Positions 1-9,433 are shown, counted from the first letter of the stretch. The stretch: 64,000 nt of DNA from Rhodanobacter sp. 67-28 (GCA_001898415.1 MKTU01000050.1:1-64000), one strand, 5' to 3'. Notes: a model not told the origin generated them from the sequence alone. Numbers and translations are program-made.

Positions 1-508
1 CGAACAATCCACGGAAACTGATCACCCCCAGCAGCAGTGCCGCCAGTAACGGACTGAGCAGGTTTTCCAGATCGTAAGCCAGGCGTGACAGCGACAGCGC
101 GCGGGTGTACTGCGCCTCATCGGTCAGCACTTCGGGGATGGTGGCCTGGAAGGTCGGGGTGAAAGCCGCCGAGCAGGTCTGCAAGACGGCGACCAGCACA
201 TAGATCTGCCACACGGCACTGACCCATGGCAGGCACAAGACCAGAACCGCACGGATCAGATCCATGCTGACCAGAAACGGTTTGCGCGGCCACCGAGCGG
301 TGTATGCGGTGGCCAGCGGCGCGACCAGCACATACACCGCCATCTTGATGCCCAGCGCCGTGCCAAGCACCACCGAGGCGCGGTCACCGGCAAGGTCATA
401 GGCCAGCAGACCCAACGCCACCGTCATCAAACCGGTGCCGATCAGCGAGGTGGCCTGTGCCGCAAACAGGTGCCGATAGACCCGATCGGTAAGGACTTCA
501 AACAGCAT
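1..508 (-). CDS. MFS transporter, partial (runs off the left edge)
   Basis: This is the N-terminal 169 codons of a major facilitator family permease. The start ATG is at 508 and reading begins MLFEVLTDRVYRHLFAAQ. Alternating hydrophobic stretches are visible (GTGLMTVALGLLAYDL, then VVLGTALGIKMAVYVLVAPL). A basic loop (TARWPRKPF) sits where the MFS loop 2-3 motif lies, and a further helix reads AVLVLCLPWVSAVWQIYVLV. It follows the TolC-type gene on the same strand after about 100 bases, so it may belong to the metal efflux operon. Its substrate cannot be told. The C-terminal half lies outside the window. Confidence 0.8.
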   Translation of the reverse strand, partial: MLFEVLTDRVYRHLFAAQATSLIGTGLMTVALGLLAYDLAGDRASVVLGTALGIKMAVYVLVAPLATAYTARWPRKPFLVSMDLIRAVLVLCLPWVSAVWQIYVLVAVLQTCSAAFTPTFQATIPEVLTDEAQYTRALSLSRLAYDLENLLSPLLAALLLGVISFRGLF

Positions 509-611
509 GCATGGCTCCAGTGGATAAGGACGCTCGGCGCAGTCGGAATGCTACAAACAGAAGCGGCCGATCCGCTGGAAACTCATTCGCCGGATCGGTC
601 CGTCGTGCAGC

Positions 612-1856
612 TTACTCGTGCGCCAGCCCCCAGATTCGGTGGGCGTCGATGAGCAGGCGATAGTACGCACGCAGGGCGGTAACGCGCGCGTCAAGAGCCG
701 CTTCCGAGGCTTGCAGCGATTGCCGGCGAGCCAGCAGCAAGGTCTGCACGTCGGCCTCCCCCAGCGTATAGGCGCGCTGGGTCAGCCGCGCGGTATCGGC
801 CGCATGACGCGCGCCTTTCGTGGCCAGTTGCCAGCGCGCGTGGTTGCCGCTGGCATCGGCATAGGCTTCGGCGATTTCGGTCTCGACGACCCTTTGCTGG
901 CGATCCCGCGCGGCAGTCGCCGCGTCCACGGCGGTCAGTGCCTGGCCGAGGCGTTCGCGACGATAACCACCCGGCAACGGGACCGATACGCTGACACCGA
1001 TGATGCGTTCGCGACTGAACGCTTCGGAGGCGGTGAATACGCCGACGGTCGGATCAGGCAATCGGTCGGCGCGCGTGCGGTCAGCCTGCCGTTCCGCTTT
1101 GCGCACTTCGAGCTCGGCGATGCGCAACGGGTCGCTGCTGGCCATCACCAGTTCACGCCATGCCTGTTCCGGCATGTTGACGGGTTGCGGTTCGCTGAGC
1201 GTAGGCAGACCCGCCGGCACTTCCGGGAAACGGATGCGCAGCCGTGCATGAGCCTTGGTCGCCTCGGCGCTTGCTTGCGCAAATCGTTGCTGAATTTCAG
1301 CCAGATCGCCAGCGGCGACATTCACCTCCAGGCGCGATGCATCGCCCGCCCGCTGTCGCGTCTTGGCCGCCTGCAGGTTGGACTGCGCAAACGTTGTTTG
1401 TTCGGCTATCAGATTCTTCGCGTGTTCGGTTTGCGCCCATGCCATCCACAGATCCAGCAGGCTGCGTGCCGCCTCATGGATCGCCTCACCCAGACGCGCC
1501 TGGGCCAGGTCGACTTCCACGTCGCCCAGTTGGCGATCCATCGCCTTCTTGCCGGGCAAGCGGATCGTGCGCTCCAGTTGCGCTGCCCATTCACGCGACG
1601 TGGGACCCGCTTGGTAACTGCGTTGTTGCGAGGTCGCCTTGACCGTCCATTCATGCGGCGACGCACGCAGCATGCCGGCCACGTGACCGGCACCGGCCAT
1701 GTCCGCCAACGCTTCCTGCACCGCGGGGTCCTGCCGCAGCCAGACCTGCGCTGATTCGGTGGACGGCAGATCAGTGGGCGTGGGCAGGTCGACGTCCATC
1801 GCCGAGATCGAACAGGACGCCATGCCCAGTAAAAACAAACTGCACCAGCGCTTCAT
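612..1856 (-). CDS. TolC-family outer membrane efflux protein
   Basis: 414 residues. It should form the outer-membrane channel of a tripartite RND efflux system. The chosen start (MKRWCSLFLLGMASC) gives a signal peptide with a possible lipobox (GMASC), and its ATG overlaps the stop of the DUF3240 gene by 4 bases. The body is the typical pair of coiled-coil OEP repeats rich in Ala, Gln and Arg: one around residues 95-205, and a second ending in LTQRAYTLGEADVQTLLLAR, the usual second-repeat motif. An upstream in-frame extension to about 2147 is open, but it would run through the DUF3240 gene and is rejected. Together with the adaptor and RND pump it makes a complete CzcCBA-like set. Confidence 0.85.
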   Translation of the reverse strand: MKRWCSLFLLGMASCSISAMDVDLPTPTDLPSTESAQVWLRQDPAVQEALADMAGAGHVAGMLRASPHEWTVKATSQQRSYQAGPTSREWAAQLERTIRLPGKKAMDRQLGDVEVDLAQARLGEAIHEAARSLLDLWMAWAQTEHAKNLIAEQTTFAQSNLQAAKTRQRAGDASRLEVNVAAGDLAEIQQRFAQASAEATKAHARLRIRFPEVPAGLPTLSEPQPVNMPEQAWRELVMASSDPLRIAELEVRKAERQADRTRADRLPDPTVGVFTASEAFSRERIIGVSVSVPLPGGYRRERLGQALTAVDAATAARDRQQRVVETEIAEAYADASGNHARWQLATKGARHAADTARLTQRAYTLGEADVQTLLLARRQSLQASEAALDARVTALRAYYRLLIDAHRIWGLAHE

Positions 1857-2170
1857 GCGAGTTCTCCTTCCAGTGAAATCGGCGACACCCAGTAACGAAT
1901 GCCGGTACCGGAAAAATCCGCCTGCAGCAGTTGCTGCAGGGATTCGCTTTCGGCCTTGGTCAGCAGAATCTGCACGTAGACCGAGCGACTGCGCCCGAGC
2001 ACTTGTTCCAGCGGATTCAACAGGCCGCTGGCGGTTCCGTGACTGAAGGTGGGCAGGCTGAAGAACACCTCGTCGCCAAAATTGAGCAGCAACGTGTCGA
2101 GGAGTTTTTCCTCGATATCCGACGCACAAACCAGGGAAAAACTGCATTTGTCGAACGTGGACTTATCCAT
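1853..2170 (-). CDS. DUF3240 family protein of a metal efflux operon
   Basis: About 105 residues starting MDKSTFDKCSFSLVC. It has the pattern of the DUF3240 family: a short ferredoxin-like or PII-like fold with a SLPTFSHG segment, LNPLEQVLGR, then LLQADFSGTGIRYWVSPI. Members usually sit between the CzcA/CusA pump gene and its partners, as here. The start overlaps the pump gene's end by 8 bases and the stop overlaps the TolC start, so the three are probably translationally coupled. The function is unknown; a regulatory or metal-sensing role in the complex is only an inference. Confidence 0.75.
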   Translation of the reverse strand: MDKSTFDKCSFSLVCASDIEEKLLDTLLLNFGDEVFFSLPTFSHGTASGLLNPLEQVLGRSRSVYVQILLTKAESESLQQLLQADFSGTGIRYWVSPISLEGELA

Positions 2171-5100
2171 GACGCACCTCCGCGGTTGCATGGGCGAACC
2201 GCAGGTAAAGGATGGGAAGCAGGATCAGGGTCAGCGCGGTGGCGGTGACCAGGCCACCGATGACCACGATCGCCAGCGGCCGCTGCACTTCGGAGCCCGG
2301 ACCGCTGGCGAACAACAGCGGGATCAGGCCGAATGCAGTGATCGAGGCGGTCATCATCACCGGGCGCAGACGGCGCTCGGCACCGACGATGACGCATTGC
2401 AGTCGACTCAATCCTTCAGCATGCAGCTGGTTGAAGTAGCTGACCAGCACCACCCCGTTGAGCACCGCGATACCGAGCAGCGCGATAAAGCCGACCGATG
2501 CCGGTACCGAGAGGTATTCCCCCGTCAACCACAAGGCGATGACGCCGCCCATCAGCGCGAACGGGATATTGCTCAGCACCAGCAGGGATTGGCGTACGGA
2601 CCCGAAGGTGGAGAACAGGATCAGGAAGATCACGCCGAGCGCGAGCGGCACCACCAGCGTCAGCCGCGCCGCGGCCCGCTGCTGATTCTCGAACTGACCG
2701 CCCCAGCTGATCCGGTAACCGGTCGGCAAGCTCACGGCCTTGGCGATCTTTGCCTTGGCCTCTTCCACGAAGCCGACCAGATCGCGCCCGCTGACGTTGG
2801 CGATGACCACGCTGTAGCGGCTGCCCATCTCGCGATCGATCTTCACCGGACCGCCATCGCGCACCAGCTTGGCGACACTTTCCAACGGCAAGCTGGTGCC
2901 GTCAGCTGCCGTAATGCGCAGCATCGCGAACTCCGCTGGCGACAGCTTCACGCGCTCCGGGCCGCGCAGCACGATCGGCACGCGCTGGTTGCCTTCAATC
3001 ACCAGCCCTGCACGCTGCCCTTCGATCTGGGCGCGCAGCGCATCCTGCACGTCCTCCACCGACAGACCGAATCGACCGGCCGCCAGCCGATCCACGATCA
3101 CCCGCAGGTACTGCACGCCGTCGTTCTGCACGGTGTAGACGTCCTGGTTTCCCGGAACGGCTTTCACCTGCGCTTCGATCTGGCTCGCGAGATCGTCCAA
3201 TATCGCGAGGTCGGCGCCGAACACCTTGATCGCTAGGTCGCCGCGCACGCCGATGATCATTTCCTGCACGCGCATGTCGATCGGCTGGGTGAAGCTGTAC
3301 TTGATGCCCGGCAGTTCGTCGAGTACGCCGCGGATTTTGGTGATCAGCTCGTCTTTGTTACTGACTTGCCATTCGTTGGTGGGCTTGAGTACCAGAAACG
3401 TGTCGGTCTGGTTCAAGCCCATCGGGTCCAGGCCGATCTCGTCAGAGCCGGCGCGGGCCACCACGCCGATGATCTCGGGGACTTTCGACATCAGCGCTTG
3501 CTGGATCTTCAGATCGAGCGCGGCGCTTTCCTCCAGACTCACACTGGGCAGTTTCTCGATACCGACGATGAGGTCGCCCTCATTCATGGTCGGCATGAAC
3601 GTCTTGCCGACCATCGCGTAGACACCGATCGTGACCGCCAGCATCACGCCCGCGGCGATGAACACCACGCGCTGGCGGCGCATGGCCCACGCCAGCGCCG
3701 GGCGATACGCGACCAGCAGTTTGCGCGGCAACCACGGATCGTCGTGCGGAACCTTCTTGAGCAGGAACGACGCCAAAACCGGAATCACCGTCAGCGACAG
3801 CACCAGCGAGCTGGCCAGCGCAAACGCGATGGTCAATGCCACCGGCACGAACATCTTGCCTTCCAGATCCTGCAACGTCAGCAGCGGCAGGAACACGGTG
3901 ATGATGATCAGGATGCCGGCCGTGACCGGCACCGCCACTTCGCGTACCGCGCGAAAGATGATGTGCAGACGCGGCAGCTTGCCACCGGCCTTGTCGTGGC
4001 CCAGGTGCTGCACGATGTTTTCCACCACCACCACCGCCGCATCGACCAGCATGCCGATCGCAATGGCCAGACCGCCGAGGCTCATCAGGTTGGCCGACAT
4101 CCCGCCCACGCGCATCAGGATGAAGGTGGCTAGCGCCGCCAGTGGCAAGACCACGGCGACCGTGATCGCCGCCCGTACATTGCCCAGGAACGCACCCAAC
4201 AGCACGAGCACCAACAGCGTGCCTTCGATCAGCGCCTTCGAGACCGTGCCTACGGCCTTGTTGACCAGGTCGGCGCGGTTGTAGAACACCTGCAGCGTCA
4301 CGCCCGTGGGAAGGCTCGGCGCCAATTCCGCCAGCTTTTTCTCCACGCCGCTCACCACGTCGCGGGCGTTGGCACCAGCCAGGCCGAGCACCAGACCTTC
4401 GACGGCTTCGCCGCGGCCGTCCTTGGTGACGACGCCATAGCGCGTCAGCGCACCGATGCGCACGTCGGCGACATCGCCCATGCGCACCGGCACACCGTCC
4501 TTGCGGGTGACGACGATGGCGCGCAGATCGTCCAGGTTGCGGATATTGCCTTCGGTGCGAACCAGCAACACCTCATCGCCTTCGCTCAGCCGGCCCGCGC
4601 CGTCGTTGCGGTTGTTGGCGCCGATCGCCGTTTGGAGATCGTTGGTCGAAAGACCGATCGCGGCCAGCTTCACCGGGTCGGGCACCACCTCGAAACTGCG
4701 TACCACGCCGCCGAGCGCATTGACGTCGGCCACGCCGGGCACCGCGCGCAGGGCCGGCCGGATCACCCAGTCGAGCAGGCTGCGGCGTTCGGCGATCGAC
4801 ATGTTGTCCGCTTCCACGGTGAACATGAACATCTCGCCCAGCGGTGTGGTGATCGGCGCCATGCCGCCGCTGATGCCTTCCGGCAAATCGACGAGGATGC
4901 CGTTCAACCGTTCGGCCACCTGCTGACGCGCCCAGTAGATGTCGGTGCCATCCTGAAAATCGATGGTCACGTCGACCAGACCGTACTTGGACACCGAGCG
5001 CAGCATGCGCTGGTCGGGGATGCCCAGCATCTCCACTTCGATCGGGATCGCAATGCGGGTCTCGATCTCTTCCGGGGTCATGCCCGGCGCTTTCATGATC

Positions 5101-5246
5101 ACCTTGACCTGGGTGCTGGAGACGTCGGGGAAGGCATCGATCGGCAGACGCTGGAAGGCGAACCAGCCGGCGGCGGCCAGCAGGGCGGCAGCCAACAGCA
5201 CGAACAACCGTTGGGCGAGCGCGAATTGGATCAGGCGATTGAGCAT
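2163..5246 (-). CDS. Heavy-metal efflux RND transporter, CzcA/CusA family
   Basis: 1027 residues, full length for an HME-RND inner-membrane proton antiporter. It starts MLNRLIQFALAQRLFVLL with the family's first helix, followed by the periplasmic porter start LPIDAFPDVSSTQV. The TM4 proton-relay signature near residues 395-410 reads AIGMLVDAAVVVVEN. The D..A....EN layout resembles CusA-like and unassigned HME groups more than the DFG...DGA form of true CzcA, so the substrate is not assigned. The second half repeats the fold with a porter region and C-terminal helices (SVPASVGFIALLGIAVLNGVVLV). The start lies one base after the adaptor stop. The RcnR-like repressor next door hints at nickel, cobalt or another divalent metal. 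Confidence 0.9.
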   Translation of the reverse strand: MLNRLIQFALAQRLFVLLAAALLAAAGWFAFQRLPIDAFPDVSSTQVKVIMKAPGMTPEEIETRIAIPIEVEMLGIPDQRMLRSVSKYGLVDVTIDFQDGTDIYWARQQVAERLNGILVDLPEGISGGMAPITTPLGEMFMFTVEADNMSIAERRSLLDWVIRPALRAVPGVADVNALGGVVRSFEVVPDPVKLAAIGLSTNDLQTAIGANNRNDGAGRLSEGDEVLLVRTEGNIRNLDDLRAIVVTRKDGVPVRMGDVADVRIGALTRYGVVTKDGRGEAVEGLVLGLAGANARDVVSGVEKKLAELAPSLPTGVTLQVFYNRADLVNKAVGTVSKALIEGTLLVLVLLGAFLGNVRAAITVAVVLPLAALATFILMRVGGMSANLMSLGGLAIAIGMLVDAAVVVVENIVQHLGHDKAGGKLPRLHIIFRAVREVAVPVTAGILIIITVFLPLLTLQDLEGKMFVPVALTIAFALASSLVLSLTVIPVLASFLLKKVPHDDPWLPRKLLVAYRPALAWAMRRQRVVFIAAGVMLAVTIGVYAMVGKTFMPTMNEGDLIVGIEKLPSVSLEESAALDLKIQQALMSKVPEIIGVVARAGSDEIGLDPMGLNQTDTFLVLKPTNEWQVSNKDELITKIRGVLDELPGIKYSFTQPIDMRVQEMIIGVRGDLAIKVFGADLAILDDLASQIEAQVKAVPGNQDVYTVQNDGVQYLRVIVDRLAAGRFGLSVEDVQDALRAQIEGQRAGLVIEGNQRVPIVLRGPERVKLSPAEFAMLRITAADGTSLPLESVAKLVRDGGPVKIDREMGSRYSVVIANVSGRDLVGFVEEAKAKIAKAVSLPTGYRISWGGQFENQQRAAARLTLVVPLALGVIFLILFSTFGSVRQSLLVLSNIPFALMGGVIALWLTGEYLSVPASVGFIALLGIAVLNGVVLVSYFNQLHAEGLSRLQCVIVGAERRLRPVMMTASITAFGLIPLLFASGPGSEVQRPLAIVVIGGLVTATALTLILLPILYLRFAHATAEVRHG

Positions 5247-5247
5247 C

Positions 5248-6360
5248 TCATTCGCCTCCGCTCTCGCCGAGCCAAGCAGCCTTCAGCGCGATCACGCTGC
5301 TGACGGCCACCTGATCGGCGCTCTTGAGAGGACCTTGCACGCTGACCGACTGCCCGGCACTGGCAACCACGTTGACCTTGCGCGCCTCGAAACCCTGAGC
5401 GGTCCGGACAAACACGTAGGCCTGCTCACCCTGGCGGGCGACTGCTGCCAATGGCAGCGACCACGCATTCGCGCGATCGGAAAACGGCACCTGCACCTGC
5501 ACGAATTCGCCTGGCCGCACACGATCGATTCCTGCTGTCACCTGGGCACGCAGGCTCACCGTCTGACCTTCGCCCACCACGGCACCTACCTCCATCGGGC
5601 GCGCCGTGACCGGGCGTCCCACGACGGTGATGTCACCGTCCTTCGCCCAGGCATCGGCGCGCTCGGCCGGAATCTGGATGTCGAGCCACAGCTTGCTGGG
5701 ATCGGCAATGCGCAGCAGCGGGTCGGCGGCAGCGACCCGCTGGCCCGGTTTGGCCTGGAGATCGACCACGAGCCCTGCGCTACGCGCCTTCAGCGTCAAT
5801 GATTCCTGCAAGGCACCGGAGCCGATCAGGCGAGCAATGGCGGGCGCGTCCAGGCCGGCCAGGCGCAGCGCTGCGCTGGTCTGGCGCAAGCCCGCCTTGC
5901 CATCGCTGGCTGCCGCTTCGGCTTCGAGCAGGCGCCGTTGCGGCACGATGCCTTCGGCGAACAGCTGCTTCTCGCGCTGTAAGGTCTGCTGCGCCAGGCG
6001 GTTCTTGCTGGCCGCTTCCAGCGCAGCCAGCTGCAGTTCACCGAATTCCGGGCTGGCCAATCGCAACAACGGCTGGCCGATCGTCAATCGTTGATGCTCG
6101 GTCACCAGCAACTGATCGACGACACCGGCGACCGGCGCGCTGATCACCACATCCTGTTGCGGCGGCAGGATCACCCGCGCCGGATAACTCAGGCCGCGGA
6201 TCGCGCTGGGTTTGTCCAACCGCTGCACCGTAACGCCCAGTGCGCGCATTTGTGCGGCGGATACCGGGAACGTGTTGCTGGCAGCGATAGCGGCCACCGG
6301 GAAAAGCAAGGCACCAACCAGCACGCTGCGCGCGCCAGTTCGCCACAGGCGATAACTCAT
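5248..6360 (-). CDS. RND efflux periplasmic adaptor (membrane fusion protein)
   Basis: About 370 residues. The start MSYRLWRTGARSVLVG gives a signal peptide ending near AAIAASNTF. It has the normal MFP order: barrel-sandwich half (VVISAPVAGVVDQLLV, with GQPLLRLASPEF), an alpha-hairpin rich in Ala, Glu and Lys around residues 125-180, the second lipoyl half (SAGLVVDLQAKPGQRV), a beta-barrel and a membrane-proximal domain. It links the RND pump to the TolC-type channel. No CusB-like methionine cluster is obvious at the N-terminus. A longer frame reaching 6435 exists but lacks a signal peptide. Confidence 0.88.
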   Translation of the reverse strand: MSYRLWRTGARSVLVGALLFPVAAIAASNTFPVSAAQMRALGVTVQRLDKPSAIRGLSYPARVILPPQQDVVISAPVAGVVDQLLVTEHQRLTIGQPLLRLASPEFGELQLAALEAASKNRLAQQTLQREKQLFAEGIVPQRRLLEAEAAASDGKAGLRQTSAALRLAGLDAPAIARLIGSGALQESLTLKARSAGLVVDLQAKPGQRVAAADPLLRIADPSKLWLDIQIPAERADAWAKDGDITVVGRPVTARPMEVGAVVGEGQTVSLRAQVTAGIDRVRPGEFVQVQVPFSDRANAWSLPLAAVARQGEQAYVFVRTAQGFEARKVNVVASAGQSVSVQGPLKSADQVAVSSVIALKAAWLGESGGE

Positions 6361-6621
6361 GGGACAGGACTCCAGAAAAGGGGATGAATCAGGCGCGCTT
6401 GTGCCGCAAGACAGCGGCACAGCGACGCCTTGCATCGAGCCAAAAGCTCAGACGCCAGCAGGGGACGAGAAAGAAAAAATCCCGTCGGGTTGCCCGTAGC
6501 CACAGACAAGCCCGACCCAGCTGCGCACGGCAGCCGGCGAGGACAACACAAAGAAGACACCAGCGTGCTCCGATCGGATCGAGGTCAACGAAAGGCCGCT
6601 ATCGGCCGGTCAACGTCGCGA

Positions 6622-7011
6622 TCAGGCGATGGGAGGGCGGTGCAGCGTGGTGAGCAAGCCTTGCGGCATCAGCGCATTGCGCCACAGCGGACAGTGATTG
6701 CTCGCCAGGTTGAGCTGATGAAGAGGGCCGAACAGCGCGGGCAGCGTGAAGGCTGCGCCGGCCAGGTAATGGACATGGGTGTGTGAAACATCGGATGCCG
6801 CCGTGTCAGGGACATCGGCATTGGCCAAATGATGCTCGATGGTCTGATCGGCCGTAAGCAGGAACCCGGATGCCTGGTTGCCGTCGTGGGCATGAACCAC
6901 CCACCGGGGCATCGTCGACAACGTCACGATAGCCAACACCAGCAACAGCATCCACCGCACCATCGTGAGATGGCGTCGATGCAATCGGCGGATGGTTCGA
7001 AGGACAGACAT
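6622..7011 (-). CDS. Small membrane-anchored His-containing protein of the metal operon
   Basis: About 129 residues from MSVLRTIRRLHRRHLT. A basic N-terminus precedes one hydrophobic segment (MLLLVLAIVTLSTM). The rest is exported and holds scattered histidines (VVHAHDG, HTHVHYL, NHCPLW) that could bind metal. It is the first gene of the leftward efflux operon and lies just below the repressor-operator region. Small proteins of this sort, loosely like CzcI, are common at the head of such operons, but I cannot match it to a named family. The exact start is uncertain; MVRWMLL further in is possible. Confidence 0.55.
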   Translation of the reverse strand: MSVLRTIRRLHRRHLTMVRWMLLLVLAIVTLSTMPRWVVHAHDGNQASGFLLTADQTIEHHLANADVPDTAASDVSHTHVHYLAGAAFTLPALFGPLHQLNLASNHCPLWRNALMPQGLLTTLHRPPIA

Positions 7012-7087
7012 GGGGGACTCAGCATGCTGGGTACGGACGAAACAGGCAAGCCATCGCGAAAAATTCAGGCGCGTGCTCGGTGGCAAC

Positions 7088-7106
7088 TATACCGTAGAGG
7101 GGTATA
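7088..7106. promoter_or_regulatory. Candidate operator of the RcnR/CsoR-type repressor
   Basis: An inverted repeat TATACC (7088-7093) / GGTATA (7101-7106) with a 7-base spacer lies between the divergent efflux operon (start 7011) and the repressor gene (start 7157). CsoR/RcnR proteins bind G/C tracts flanked by A/T inverted repeats, and the GAGGGG stretch in this site is of that kind. The site also holds -10-like sequence (TATATTAT), so binding would block transcription. Assignment is by position and shape only. Confidence 0.5.
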
Positions 7107-7156
7107 TTATCGCCATCTACCATCACGCATCACGATGTTTGCCGCAAGGAGGGTTC

Positions 7157-7435
7157 ATGGGACATCTGGCGAAGGACAACAGCAAGTTGCTTGGCCGCGT
7201 GCGTCGCATCAAGGGCCAGATCGAAGGTGTCGAACGGGCACTGAACAGCGAAAAGGACTGTGCCGAGATCCTGCGACAAATCGCCGCGATCCGCGGCGCG
7301 ATCAATGGGCTGATGGCCAAGGTGGTCGAGGACCATATCGACATGCACGTGGCCCATCCGGACATCACCGATCCTGCGGAACGCAAGCAAGGCGCGCAAG
7401 AACTGATCGACGTGATCCGCACGTATCTGAAGTAA
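7157..7435 (+). CDS. RcnR/CsoR-family metal-sensing transcriptional repressor
   Basis: 92 residues from MGHLAKDNSKLLGRVRRIKG, preceded by a strong AAGGAGG site at 7146-7152. It is the all-helical CsoR/RcnR/FrmR fold: helix 1 R-x-x-R-x-x-x-G-Q, then EKDCAEIL and HIDMHVAHP. The sensor positions read His3, Cys35, His60 and His64, the set known from the Ni/Co sensor RcnR. CsoR uses Cys-His-Cys, and FrmR lacks the last His. It is therefore most likely a Ni/Co-type (or related divalent metal) sensor controlling both the leftward RND operon and the P-type ATPase 30 bases downstream. Confidence 0.85.
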   Translation: MGHLAKDNSKLLGRVRRIKGQIEGVERALNSEKDCAEILRQIAAIRGAINGLMAKVVEDHIDMHVAHPDITDPAERKQGAQELIDVIRTYLK

Positions 7436-7465
7436 TCAAGTTTGCAACAATCTAAGGAATTCATC

Positions 7466-9433
7466 ATGACCGTACCTCAACCGCGCGCCGACACGGATCT
7501 ATCGGCGCAGGCAGCGCAGCGCACGATCGCGCCTGCGGCCGAGCCGCACGATCACGGTGACCACGAACACGCTTTCGACATCCCGGAGGCGCTGCGCATT
7601 GGTGCCGTGGCGCTGGCCGCGGTGGCCGTATGGTTCCACTGGTGGGAGCCGTGGACCCGATTCAGTGTGATCGGCGTGGCCGGATTGCTGATCGGCGGAT
7701 GGCCGATCTTCAAGGAGGCGATAGAGAACCTGCTCGCGCGGCGCATGACGATGGAATTGTCGATGACCATCGCGATCGTCGCGGCGGCCGCCATCTCGGA
7801 GTTTTTCACTGCGCTGGTGATCACCGTGTTCGTGCTGGTGGCCGAGGTGCTGGAGGGCATGACGGTGTCGCGCGGACGACGCGCCATTCGCGATCTGCTG
7901 GATTTCCTGCCGCGCGAGGTCTCGGTCCGCCGTGATGGCGCGATCCGCGAAGTCGACAGCGGCTCACTCGCGGTGGGCGATACCGTGCTGGTCAATCCAG
8001 GCGGCCGCATTCCCGTCGACGGCCGCGTCGTCGATGGGCATTCGTTTGTCGATCAGGCGCGGATTACCGGCGAATCCATGCCGGTGGAAAAGACCGCCGG
8101 CATGGAGGTGTATGCCGGCTCCATCAACCAGTCCGGTGCGCTGGAAATTCTGGCGCAACGGATCGGCCGCGACACCAGCTACGGCAAGATCATCGATGCC
8201 GTGGAAGAGGCGGAGCGCTCGCGCGCTCCGGTGCAAGGGCTGGCGGACAGGATGGCCGGCTATCTGGTCTATTTCGCGCTGGCCGCGGCGCTGCTGACCT
8301 ACCTGATCACGCGAGACATTCGCGCCACCATTTCCGTGATCATCGTGGCCGGTGCCTGCGGCATCGCCGCCGGTACACCGCTGGCGATCCTGGGTGCCAT
8401 CGGTCGCGCCGCCCGCGGCGGCGCTATAATCAAGGGTGGCCTGTATCTGGAGCAGCTCGGCCAGGTGGATACCGTCGTGCTGGACAAGACCGGCACGCTG
8501 ACCTATGGCGAGCCGGAAATGCAGTCGCTGGCGGTCGCGCCGGGCGCTGCTGTCGACGATGTCCTGCGGCTGATGGCATCCGCCGAGCTGCGTTCGGAGC
8601 ACCCGTTGGGCAAGACGCTGGTGCGTTATGCGCGTGCGCAGGGTGTGATGCCAGTCGAGCCGGAGGCCTTTCACTACACGCCGGGCCTCGGCATTTCCGC
8701 CACCGTCAACGGCGAGCGCATCCTGGTGGGCAATGAAGCGCTGTTGCGCAAGCATGGCATCGCGCTGCCCGGGGAGGTGCTGACGCAGCAGCCAGCGGCC
8801 GCCAAGGTATGGCTGGCCCGCGGCGAAGCGTGGCTGGGCGTGGCCATCGTCGCCGATACCATTCGCAGCGAAGCGCGAAGCGCGCTGCAAACGATGCACG
8901 CCATGGGACTTCGCACCGTGCTGTTGACTGGCGATACCAAGGCCGTCGCCCAAGCCGTGGGTGCCGAGCTGGGCATCGACACCATCGTGGCCGACGTGCT
9001 GCCGGATGCCAAACTCGCCTACATCGAACAACTGACCGCCGGCAAGGCGGTGGTGGCCATGGTCGGCGACGGCATCAACGATGCGCCCGCGCTGATGAAG
9101 GCGCATGTCGGGGTGGCGATGGGCTCGGGCACCGATGTCGCCCGCGAGAGCGCGGACGTGGTGCTGCTGAGTAACGATCTGGTCAAGTTCGTGCAGACAC
9201 TGCAGCTGGCACAACGCACGCGCCGCATCATCTGGGCCAACTTCGCGGGCACGCTGGCGGTGGATCTCGTCGGCATCGCCCTAGCTGCCGCCGGCTTGCT
9301 CAATCCCTTGCTGGCTGCGTTTATCCATGTCGCCTCGGAGATGACCTTCATCCTCAACTCTGCGCGATTGCTTCCGTCGATTGATCCTCGCGTGGCCGCT
9401 ACGCATCAGCCGGTTGCGCAATCTGGGCATTGA
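7466..9433 (+). CDS. P1B-type heavy-metal translocating ATPase
   Basis: 655 residues, start ATG at 7466 after an AAGGA site. It should pump a metal ion across the inner membrane. Motifs in order: a His/Asp-rich N-terminus (PHDHGDHEHAF, residues about 24-36) in place of a CxxC metal-binding domain; TGES near 200; the TM metal-site segment near 295; DKTGTLT near 338; the SEHPLGK HP motif; GDGINDAPAL near 533. Where most family members have CPC, SPC or similar before ATP or TP, this one reads GACGIAAGTP, so the usual CPx proline is missing. The substrate is unknown; the adjacent RcnR-like gene and likely co-transcription suggest a divalent metal. Confidence 0.88.
   Translation: MTVPQPRADTDLSAQAAQRTIAPAAEPHDHGDHEHAFDIPEALRIGAVALAAVAVWFHWWEPWTRFSVIGVAGLLIGGWPIFKEAIENLLARRMTMELSMTIAIVAAAAISEFFTALVITVFVLVAEVLEGMTVSRGRRAIRDLLDFLPREVSVRRDGAIREVDSGSLAVGDTVLVNPGGRIPVDGRVVDGHSFVDQARITGESMPVEKTAGMEVYAGSINQSGALEILAQRIGRDTSYGKIIDAVEEAERSRAPVQGLADRMAGYLVYFALAAALLTYLITRDIRATISVIIVAGACGIAAGTPLAILGAIGRAARGGAIIKGGLYLEQLGQVDTVVLDKTGTLTYGEPEMQSLAVAPGAAVDDVLRLMASAELRSEHPLGKTLVRYARAQGVMPVEPEAFHYTPGLGISATVNGERILVGNEALLRKHGIALPGEVLTQQPAAAKVWLARGEAWLGVAIVADTIRSEARSALQTMHAMGLRTVLLTGDTKAVAQAVGAELGIDTIVADVLPDAKLAYIEQLTAGKAVVAMVGDGINDAPALMKAHVGVAMGSGTDVARESADVVLLSNDLVKFVQTLQLAQRTRRIIWANFAGTLAVDLVGIALAAAGLLNPLLAAFIHVASEMTFILNSARLLPSIDPRVAATHQPVAQSGH

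Noticed and set aside
612-1754. Plus-strand frames opposite the TolC, RND pump and adaptor genes (for example 618-1754 and 2049-3236).
   Set aside because: They are Arg/His/Gln-rich, lack ribosome sites and mirror the codon bias of the real minus-strand genes.
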